From the NCBI RefSeq assembly GCF_900129305.1, contig NZ_FQVB01000010.1, forward strand, positions 1 to 64,000: DNA of 64,000 nucleotides. Direction: 5' to 3'. Below the pieces are notes generated by a model. It was not told where the DNA came from. It worked only from the letters and a program-made list of their open reading frames with translations, and did no database searches. Positions 24,438 through 31,911 of the stretch are shown here, one piece after another. Origin of the DNA: Desulfacinum infernum DSM 9756. GTDB lineage: Bacteria; Desulfobacterota; Syntrophobacteria; Syntrophobacterales; DSM-9756. Within the stretch, counting starts at the first letter, position 1. Each line of letters starts with the position of its first letter. Both the position numbers and the translations under genes were made by a program.

Positions 24438-27400
24438 ATGAGCGGGATTCACGATCAGATTCTTCATGCCGGGGCCGTGGTACGCGGTCCGCTTCTTCCG
24501 GAGCCGGTGGAAGTCATCACAACCATTCCCATGGGCGATTCGGTGAAACTCATCGCCAAGGGGCTCCGCACCGGCCGGGTTCATGAGCCCATCCTGAGCC
24601 CGGAACAAATTTCCCAATTGACCCTGTCACCGGCCACCGAGCCCTTCGACGGGGACGCCCTTCGCTTCAAGATCGGCATCGAGGCGGAGCGCTTGGCGCT
24701 GGCCTACGAGTACGATCCCTTCTTTTCCCTTTCCATCGCCCGGGTGGATCCCCTCCCCCACCAGCTGGAAGCGGTCTATGAATACTTCCTGAGACTCCCC
24801 CGCATCCGGTTTCTCCTGGCCGATGACCCCGGTGCCGGAAAGACCATCATGGCCGGACTGCTCCTGAAGGAGCTCAAAATCCGCGGCCTCGTCCAGCGTA
24901 CCCTCATTGTGGCGCCGGCCAACCTCACCTTCCAGTGGCAACGCGAGATGAAGGACAAATTCCGGGAGGCCTTCGAGGTCATGCGGGGAGATGTCCTTCG
25001 CAGCCAGTACGGGCAAAACCCATGGCAGGAAAAGGATCAGGTGGTCACGTCGGTTTCCTGGATCTCTCGCATCGAAGACGCCCGGGAAAGTCTGCTTCGG
25101 ACCCGATGGGATCTCATCATCGTGGACGAGGCACACAAGATGAGCGCCTACAGCCAGGACAAGAAAACGCTCGCCTTCAAGATCGGGGAGGAACTCTCGG
25201 AACGCACCGACCATTATCTGCTGATGACCGCCACGCCCCACAAGGGGGACCCGGAAAATTTCCGGCTCTTTTTGACCCTCCTGGACCGGGACGTCTATGC
25301 CGACGTGAAAAGCCTGGAGGAGGCCATGCGCCGCCAGTCCGCGCCCTTTTATTTGCGCCGCACCAAGGAGGCGCTGGTGACCTTTCCCGGCGATGAGGGC
25401 ACCGTCCGCCCGCTTTTCACCAACCGGGACGTGCGCACGGCGGCTTTCGAGCTGGACGGTGACGAATGGGAGTTCTACGACGCGCTCACCCGCTATGTGG
25501 AAGAGCAATCCATCAAGGCGTCCGCAGGTGATTCCCCCCAGGCCCGGGCCATCGGGTTCACCATGGCCATGCTGCAGCGGCGCCTGGCATCGAGCATCTA
25601 CGCCGTGCGGCGAAGCCTGGAGCGCATGCGGAAAAAGCGGGAAAAGATCCTGGAGGACCCCGAAAAGTACCGCCGGGAGCAGATCGAGCGCCGGCTTCCC
25701 GAAGATTTCGACGATCTCACGGAGGAAGAGCAGAACGAAATCCGCGAAGAGCTGGAGGGGGTGGTGGCCTCCATCAACCCGGCGGACCTTCGGGAGGAGA
25801 TCCTCCAGCTTAGCAAATTGATCGACCAGGCCCGCGCCCTGGAAGCCCGGGAGGTGGAGTCCAAGCTCAACAAGCTCCGGCAGGTCCTGAACGAACAGAA
25901 GATCTTCAGCGACCCGCACATGAAGCTCCTCATCTTCACCGAGCACAAGGACACGCTGGACTACCTGGCCGGCGACGGCCAGGACGGCCGCCCTCTGGGG
26001 AAACTCCTCGAGTGGGGCCTTTCGGTCACGCAGATCCACGGCGGTATGAAGATCGGCGACCGGGACACGCCCGGGACCCGCATCTGGGCCGAACGGGAGT
26101 TTCGCGAAAACGCCCAGGTGCTCGTGGCCACCGAAGCCGCCGGGGAAGGCATCAACCTGCAGTTCTGCTGGTTCATGATCAACTACGACATCCCCTGGAA
26201 CCCCGTGCGCCTGGAGCAGCGCATGGGCCGCATCCACCGCTACGGCCAGACCCGGGACTGCCTCATCTTCAACTTCGTGGCGGTGAACACTCGGGAAGGC
26301 CGGGTGCTGCAAAAGCTCCTCCAGAGGCTCCAGGAAATCAAAAGCGAACTGGGCACCGACAAGGTCTTTGATGTGGTGGGCGAGGTCTTCCCGTCGAACC
26401 TGCTGGAAAAGCTCTTTCGAGACATGTACGCCAACAAGCTCAAAGAGCCGGACATCGAGGCGCGGATCATCCGGGACGTGAGCCCCGAGCGGTTCCGGGC
26501 CATTACGGAATCCACCCTGGAGGGCCTGGCCAAGAGAGAACTGAATCTCGGCGCCCTCATCGGCAAGTCGGCCGAAGCGAAAGAACGAAGGCTGGTCCCC
26601 GAGGTGATCGAGGATTTCTTCACCACCGCCGCTCCCATCGCAGGGATCCACCCCAAGAAGGAACGGACCAACCCTCATGTCTACCGCATCGGTCGGGTTC
26701 CCGGGCCGCTGGTCACCCTGGGAGAAGATCTGGAGCGCCGTTTCGGCCGTCTGGGAAAGAACTACCATCGCGTCACCTTCGACAAGGCCTTCCTGAATCA
26801 CGACCCGACCCTGGAGTGGGTGACGCCCGGCCATCCGCTTTTCGAGGTGGTGCGCCGGGACGTGCGGGAACGGGTCGGAGAAGATCTGAAGCGGGGCGCC
26901 GTCTTTTTCGACCTGCACGCCCGGGATCCCTATCGCATCGACGTTTTCGCCGCGTCCATCAAGGACGGGCGGGGAAACACGCTCCACCGAAAGCTCTTCG
27001 CCGTCCGCACCGATCCGGACGGAACCCTGTCCATACGCCAGCCCACGCTCCTCCTGGAAGTCACGCCGGCACCCAAGGGAACGCGCCCTCCCGATGTACC
27101 GGGACTTCCCGACCGCGCCGCCGTGGAGCGGGAACTGGTGGCCCGGGCCCTGGTCCCCTTTCTCAACGAGGTTTCCCGGCAGCGAGCCAGGGAAAACCAG
27201 ATCGTCCGCGAACACCTGGAGATTTCACTGAAAGAACTCATCCACCGCCAGAACCTGAAGCTGGCGGAACTTATGGAACGTCGTCAGTCGGGGGACACCA
27301 ACCCCGGTCTTTCGGGCCTCATCGCCCAGGTCGAGCAGCACCTGGAGGACCTGAACCGCCGGCTGGAAACCCGCCGCAGCGAACTGGAGCAGGAACGCCA

Positions 27401-27890
27401 CTGCACTATCGGGGACATCCAGCACCTGGGGCGGGCCTGGGTGCTCCCCCATCCGGACCGCGACAAGCCCGAGGTGAAACCCCTGGTTCGGGACGAGGAG
27501 ATCGAGCGCATTGCGGTGCGCGAGGCCGTCCGCCACGAGGAGGCGCGCGGCTGGGTGGTGGAGAGCGTGGAGGCGGAAAACCGAGGCTTCGACCTCATCT
27601 CCAGAAAGCCCCATCCCCATGATCCCAAGACCTTCACCGAGGTGCGATTCATCGAGGTCAAGGGCCGGGCCGGTGTGGGGGAGGTAGCCCTTTCGTCCAA
27701 CGAGTACAAGACGGCCCAGCGGCTCGGAGCCGACTATTGGCTCTACGTGGTTTACAACTGCGCCACCACGCCGCAGCTTCACACCATCCGGGATCCGGCC
27801 AAACTGGGCTGGAAACCGGTGATGCGCGTGGAGCACTATCATCTGGATGCCGAGGAAATTTTGTATAGTTCGGGATATTGGAGGGTATGA
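24438..27890 (+). CDS. SNF2-like helicase with C-terminal DUF3883 domain (defence helicase)
   Basis: The 1150-residue protein has an N-terminal region of about 90 residues, then a superfamily 2 SNF2/HepA-type ATPase: Walker A DDPGAGKT (Lys135), DEAH from Asp230, LLMTATPHKGDP (motif III) and the second lobe with TEAAGEGINLQFC and RMGRIHRYGQ. A long coiled helical stretch follows, and the C-terminus carries a PD-(D/E)xK-like block, RGFDLI..FIEVKGRAG (Glu1073, Lys1075), which I assign to DUF3883. The ATG at 24438 has GGAGGAG upstream. It opens an operon with a TIR-like protein, a DUF1156 methyltransferase and a DUF499 ATPase. Helicases of this build occur in DISARM and related systems; it probably translocates on foreign DNA. 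Confidence 0.9.
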   Translation: MSGIHDQILHAGAVVRGPLLPEPVEVITTIPMGDSVKLIAKGLRTGRVHEPILSPEQISQLTLSPATEPFDGDALRFKIGIEAERLALAYEYDPFFSLSIARVDPLPHQLEAVYEYFLRLPRIRFLLADDPGAGKTIMAGLLLKELKIRGLVQRTLIVAPANLTFQWQREMKDKFREAFEVMRGDVLRSQYGQNPWQEKDQVVTSVSWISRIEDARESLLRTRWDLIIVDEAHKMSAYSQDKKTLAFKIGEELSERTDHYLLMTATPHKGDPENFRLFLTLLDRDVYADVKSLEEAMRRQSAPFYLRRTKEALVTFPGDEGTVRPLFTNRDVRTAAFELDGDEWEFYDALTRYVEEQSIKASAGDSPQARAIGFTMAMLQRRLASSIYAVRRSLERMRKKREKILEDPEKYRREQIERRLPEDFDDLTEEEQNEIREELEGVVASINPADLREEILQLSKLIDQARALEAREVESKLNKLRQVLNEQKIFSDPHMKLLIFTEHKDTLDYLAGDGQDGRPLGKLLEWGLSVTQIHGGMKIGDRDTPGTRIWAEREFRENAQVLVATEAAGEGINLQFCWFMINYDIPWNPVRLEQRMGRIHRYGQTRDCLIFNFVAVNTREGRVLQKLLQRLQEIKSELGTDKVFDVVGEVFPSNLLEKLFRDMYANKLKEPDIEARIIRDVSPERFRAITESTLEGLAKRELNLGALIGKSAEAKERRLVPEVIEDFFTTAAPIAGIHPKKERTNPHVYRIGRVPGPLVTLGEDLERRFGRLGKNYHRVTFDKAFLNHDPTLEWVTPGHPLFEVVRRDVRERVGEDLKRGAVFFDLHARDPYRIDVFAASIKDGRGNTLHRKLFAVRTDPDGTLSIRQPTLLLEVTPAPKGTRPPDVPGLPDRAAVERELVARALVPFLNEVSRQRARENQIVREHLEISLKELIHRQNLKLAELMERRQSGDTNPGLSGLIAQVEQHLEDLNRRLETRRSELEQERHCTIGDIQHLGRAWVLPHPDRDKPEVKPLVRDEEIERIAVREAVRHEEARGWVVESVEAENRGFDLISRKPHPHDPKTFTEVRFIEVKGRAGVGEVALSSNEYKTAQRLGADYWLYVVYNCATTPQLHTIRDPAKLGWKPVMRVEHYHLDAEEILYSSGYWRV

Positions 27891-27892
27891 AC

Positions 27893-28567
27893 ATGGATGT
27901 GCAGAAGGCGAAGAGAGTACTGCAAGAGGCTGGATTCACGATCAGGCAAGAAAATCGACTTCCTAACAATACCGGTTACCAATTACGTCTTACTAGCGGA
28001 CAGGTTGTAAATGTTTATGATAAGGGAACATTCAATGTACAAGGAAAAGATCCTGACCGAATAAAAAATATTTTGGAAAAGGCGTACACTGACGCTATCG
28101 AAATACAACAGCATGGAAATCATGTCTTTGTTGTCTATGGACATGATCAAAACGCACGCACTGAACTTGATGCCCTCTTACGCCGTTGGGGACTAGAACC
28201 GCTTTTCTTGGATGAGTTGCCGTCAGAAGGGCAGACGATAATTGAGAAGTTGGAAAAGTACACGTCGCAAGTTTTTTTCGCTGTAGTTCTAGCGACCCCT
28301 GACGATGAAGGATACCGCGCTGGCCACCAAGATGAAAAGAAGTACCGAACTAGGCAAAACGTGGTACTCGAATTAGGCATGCTACTTGCTGTTTTGGGTA
28401 GAAAAAGAGTCGCAATCCTTATCAAGGACCCCGAATCGATGGAGAGACCATCTGATATTCAGGGACTTATATACATTCCATTTAAGGATAGCGTTAACGA
28501 TGCGCGTATACAGCTAGCAAAGGAACTTAATGCGCAGGGGTACCATATTGACGTAAGCAGGTTGTAA
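27893..28567 (+). CDS. TIR-like protein with N-terminal TBP-like domain
   Basis: The 224-residue protein ends in a predicted nucleotide-binding TIR-like domain (about 77-224) of the PF10137 type: HVFVVYGHDQNA, then FLDELPSEGQTIIEKLEKY, the hallmark RTRQNVVLELGML in which Glu160 is the likely catalytic residue, and KRVAILI. Such TIRs degrade NAD+ in several anti-phage systems. Residues 1-70 contain GYQLRLTSGQVVNVYDKGTF and NVQGK, a pattern like the TBP-like N-terminal domain of RNase HIII, so a nucleic-acid or nucleotide sensor is possible. The ATG at 27893 has GGAGG at 27880; another ATG at 27887 overlaps the helicase stop. Its base composition is clearly AT-richer than both neighbours, a sign of transfer. 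Confidence 0.87.
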   Translation: MDVQKAKRVLQEAGFTIRQENRLPNNTGYQLRLTSGQVVNVYDKGTFNVQGKDPDRIKNILEKAYTDAIEIQQHGNHVFVVYGHDQNARTELDALLRRWGLEPLFLDELPSEGQTIIEKLEKYTSQVFFAVVLATPDDEGYRAGHQDEKKYRTRQNVVLELGMLLAVLGRKRVAILIKDPESMERPSDIQGLIYIPFKDSVNDARIQLAKELNAQGYHIDVSRL

Positions 28568-28568
28568 T

Positions 28569-31500
28569 ATGAACATTCCCTTAAATATGCCTCGTAGGCT
28601 TATAGAGGTCGACCTACCCATCAAGGAGATCTCGGCTCACGCGCGGCGGGAAAAATCCATCCGCCACGGCCACATTTCCACCCTGCACATCTGGTGGGCC
28701 AGGCGGCCGCTGGCGGCATGCCGTGCCGTGCTCTGCGCGGCGCTCTGGCCCGACCCGGCGGACCCGGCCTGCCCGCCCCGGTTCCGGGAAACGGCGGCCC
28801 AGGTGATGACCCGGTTCGCCCGGGCCGTTCGTCAGAGTTCGAAGCTGGCCGGACTGTGCGCCAACCATTGGTCGCGATGGAACCGCCTGGGGCAGGACGG
28901 TTTTTCCGGCCAAGAGCCGGAATCGTGGAAGGACCTTCGGGGCGCTTTGCTGGATTTTATCGCCGATTTCGCCAACTGGGACGCCTCCACGGTTCCGGAA
29001 TTTCTCGATGCGGCGCGAATCCTCACCCAGGCGGCCCACGAGGCCCTGGGCGGCGCCCCCGGCACCCGCCCGCTGGTGGTGGATCCCTTCGCCGGAGGAG
29101 GCGCCATCCCGTTGGAGGCCCTCCGGATCGGGGCCGACGCCTTCGCTTCCGATCTCAACCCCGTGGCGGTGCTCCTGAACAAGGTGGTGCTGGAATACAT
29201 TCCCAAGCACGGCAAGCGCCTTGCCGAGGAGGTGCGGCGCTGGGGCGCATGGATCAAAGAGCGGGCCGAGGAGGAGCTTGGCCGGTTTTACCCCAAGGAT
29301 CCGGACGGCGCGGTTCCCATCGCCTACCTCTGGGCCCGGACGATCCGCTGCGAAGGGCCGGGCTGCGGCGCTGAAGTGCCTCTTATGCGTTCCCTTTGGC
29401 TTTCCAAGAAGAAGGGCCGGCAGGTGGGCCTTCGCCTCATCCCCCGCGGGGACGGAAGCGGCGTGGACGCGGAGATTGTCGAAGTTCCGACTGTTTCCCA
29501 AGGCAACCGTAGGGGCGGGGTTTACCCCCACCCGGAAGGAACGGTCCGGCGCGGGTCGGCCACCTGTCCGTGTTGCGGCTACACCACCCCGGTGGCCTCG
29601 GTCCGAAGCCAGCTCAAAGCCCGCCGGGGCGGGGCGGCCGACGCCAGGCTCATGGCGGTGGTCACCACCCGGCCCGGACAGCCTGGCCGGTTCTACCGCC
29701 TGCCCACTGATGAGGACTTTCGGGCTGCCCAATCGGCGGCTGAAGAACTTCGGCGCCGGGAAGCGGCCCACACCGGTCCGCTCAGCCTGGTACCGGAAGA
29801 GCCTACGCCTAACCCGGGAGGACATCGAGCCGTTTCGTCTGTTCAGCTATATGGACTAATCACTTGGGGGGATCTTTTCACCCCCCGGCAGGTCCTGGCC
29901 CTGACGACCCTGGTTCGGCTGGTGCGGGAGGCCGGCGAACGCTGCCGCGCCGAGTGCGATGCAGGGTTGGCGGAAGCGGTGACGGCGTGTTTGGGATTGG
30001 TGATTGATAAACAAGCAGATCTAGGGAATTCTTTATGCGCATGGGAACCATTCGCTGAGTGCCCCAGGCATCTCTTTGGCCGACAAGCAATCCCCATCGT
30101 TTGGGATTTCGCTGAGAGTGTTCCTGTGAGCGAGTCGAGTGGTGGATGGGCCCCATTGCTTGATGGCATGATCAGGTGTTTCCAGTCAGTGGGTTGCGAT
30201 TGGCGAATCGGCCACGCCCAACCCGCCTCGGCCACGGCGCATCCTTTGCCCGACGATGCGGCCCAAGCTTTCGTCACCGACCCGCACTACTATGATGCGG
30301 TGCCTTACGCCGACCTCTCCGACTTTTTCTATGTCTGGCTCCGGCGCACTTTGAACAACGTCCAACCCATTCTATTGGGCGAGGCTACCACACCGAAAGA
30401 GGATCAAGCAGTCGTTTTGCACCCTGGTTCTGCCGAAGAAAGGGCCGAATTTGAACGCAAGATGCAGAAAGCCATGGAGGAAGGTCGCCGAGTGCTGGCC
30501 CCCGCTGGAGTCGGCCTTGTGGTCTTCGCCCACAAGTCCACCGCCGGCTGGGAATCAATGCTCCAAGCCATGGTGGATGCGGGCTGGATCATCACCGCCT
30601 CCTGGCCCGTCGACACCGAAATGGGAACTCGAATAAATGCGATGGGTACCGCTTCGCTCGCCTCCTCGGTCCACCTGGTGTGTCGCCCACGGGAAAATCC
30701 GGACGGCTCGGTTCGCCAAGACGCCATCGGCGACTGGCGGCAGGTGCTGCGGGAGCTTCCCCAGCGGATCCACGCGTGGCTTCCGCGGCTGGCGTCCGAG
30801 GGCGTGGTGGGTGCCGACGCCGTCTTTTCCTGCCTTGGCCCGGCCCTGGAGATCTTTTCCCGTTACTCGAGGGTGGAAAAGGCCAGCGGGGAGGTGGTGA
30901 CCCTGCGGGAATATCTGGAACAGGTGTGGGCCGCGGTGGCGAGGGAGGCTCTGGCCATGATCTTCGACGATCCCGATACCGCCGGGCTGGAAGAAGACGC
31001 CAGGCTCACCGCCATGTGGCTCTGGACCCTTTCCACCGGCGCCAACGGGAACGGCACCGCCAAGGCGCTGGATGATGAAGACTCCGAAGAGGAGGAAGAA
31101 GACAGCGGGACGTCCAGGTCCGCCGGCTTCACCCTGGAGTTCGATGCGGCCAGAAAGATCGCCCAGGGCCTGGGGGCACACCTGGAGGACTTGGGCCGGA
31201 TGGTGGAGATCAAAAAAGACAAGGCCCGGCTTCTTTCCGTGGGCGAGCGGACCCGGCACCTTTTTGGCAAGGTCGAAGGCCCGAAGCCGGCGCGCCGCCA
31301 ACCCAAGGGGAAACAGCTCAACCTTTTCGAACAGCTCCAGGCGGCCGAAAAGGAGGCGGACTGGGGAAGGCTGGGAACGCCCCCGGTCGGCGGCACGGTG
31401 CTGGACCGGGTGCACCAGGCCATGATCCTTTTCGGCGCCGGTCGGACCGACGCCCTGAAGCGGTTCCTGGTCGAAGAAGGCGCGGGCCGGGACACCCGCT

Positions 31501-31604
31501 TCTGGAAGCTGGCCCAGGCCCTTTCGGCGCTCTATCCCGCCGGCACCGAGGAAAAGCGCTGGGTGGACGGCGTCCTGGCGCGGAAGAAGGGCTTGGGATT
31601 CTAG
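28569..31604 (+). CDS. DUF1156 DNA methyltransferase
   Basis: The 1011-residue protein starts with the DUF1156 block (RRLIEVDLPIKEISAHARREK, in parts, and HIWWARRPLAACRAV). A class I methyltransferase core follows: SAM motif DPFAGGGAIPLEA from Asp172, and motif IV TDPHYYDAVPYADLSDFFYVW from Asp571. Motif IV usually reads DPPY; here the third residue is His. A zinc-ribbon pair (CEGPGC and CPCC) flanks residues 312-323, which are encoded by a family A hairpin read in frame. It probably marks self DNA by N6-adenine or N4-cytosine methylation. It starts 1 nt after the TIR stop. The middle (29830-30200) is AT-richer than the rest. Confidence 0.9.
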   Translation: MNIPLNMPRRLIEVDLPIKEISAHARREKSIRHGHISTLHIWWARRPLAACRAVLCAALWPDPADPACPPRFRETAAQVMTRFARAVRQSSKLAGLCANHWSRWNRLGQDGFSGQEPESWKDLRGALLDFIADFANWDASTVPEFLDAARILTQAAHEALGGAPGTRPLVVDPFAGGGAIPLEALRIGADAFASDLNPVAVLLNKVVLEYIPKHGKRLAEEVRRWGAWIKERAEEELGRFYPKDPDGAVPIAYLWARTIRCEGPGCGAEVPLMRSLWLSKKKGRQVGLRLIPRGDGSGVDAEIVEVPTVSQGNRRGGVYPHPEGTVRRGSATCPCCGYTTPVASVRSQLKARRGGAADARLMAVVTTRPGQPGRFYRLPTDEDFRAAQSAAEELRRREAAHTGPLSLVPEEPTPNPGGHRAVSSVQLYGLITWGDLFTPRQVLALTTLVRLVREAGERCRAECDAGLAEAVTACLGLVIDKQADLGNSLCAWEPFAECPRHLFGRQAIPIVWDFAESVPVSESSGGWAPLLDGMIRCFQSVGCDWRIGHAQPASATAHPLPDDAAQAFVTDPHYYDAVPYADLSDFFYVWLRRTLNNVQPILLGEATTPKEDQAVVLHPGSAEERAEFERKMQKAMEEGRRVLAPAGVGLVVFAHKSTAGWESMLQAMVDAGWIITASWPVDTEMGTRINAMGTASLASSVHLVCRPRENPDGSVRQDAIGDWRQVLRELPQRIHAWLPRLASEGVVGADAVFSCLGPALEIFSRYSRVEKASGEVVTLREYLEQVWAAVAREALAMIFDDPDTAGLEEDARLTAMWLWTLSTGANGNGTAKALDDEDSEEEEEDSGTSRSAGFTLEFDAARKIAQGLGAHLEDLGRMVEIKKDKARLLSVGERTRHLFGKVEGPKPARRQPKGKQLNLFEQLQAAEKEADWGRLGTPPVGGTVLDRVHQAMILFGAGRTDALKRFLVEEGAGRDTRFWKLAQALSALYPAGTEEKRWVDGVLARKKGLGF
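29509..29533. repeat. Family A hairpin inside the methyltransferase gene
   Basis: The left arm GGGCGGGG and right arm CCCCACCC (one mismatch), preceded by GTA, are identical in build to intergenic copies. Read in frame they give the residues RRGGVYPHP, between the two halves of a zinc ribbon. Confidence 0.7.
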
Positions 31605-31911
31605 GCGGCGGTTTTCGGAGGGGATGAACCCCGTCCCGACGGGGTGGGATCACAACCGGAGTCTTCCGTAGGGGCGGGCTTTACGCCCGCCCGTTGGATG
31701 CGCCTCGTTGGGTTGCTTCACCCGGGAATGGTTTATGTGGGCGGGGATGAACCCCGCCCCTACAAGGGCGGAATTGAGACCGGCGGGGGCGAAGTATGAA
31801 CCCCGTCGCGACGTGGGTGGAATTGCAATCGCGGGGTGGCCGGGGAGGCGTGCCGTCGCGACGTGATCTGAGGCGAAGCGAGATTCAATAGAGAACAACG
31901 GAGACTCTGCC
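31605..31911. repeat. Repeat-filled gap between DUF1156 and DUF499 genes
   Basis: The 307-bp gap holds at least two clear family A hairpins: GTAGGGGCGGGC-TTTAC-GCCCGCCC-type at about 31670-31694, and GGGCGGGG-ATGAA-CCCCGCCC at about 31741-31761. It also holds degenerate copies (GATGAACCCCGTCCCGACGG near 31622 and CCGTCGCGACGTG near 31802 and 31852). No gene is seen. The DUF499 gene therefore probably depends on read-through across several hairpins or on its own promoter. Confidence 0.7.

Noticed and set aside
31605-31911. Clustered GC-rich palindromes considered as a CRISPR array
   Set aside because: Spacing and repeat sequence are irregular, no unique spacers of equal length are present, and no cas genes are near.
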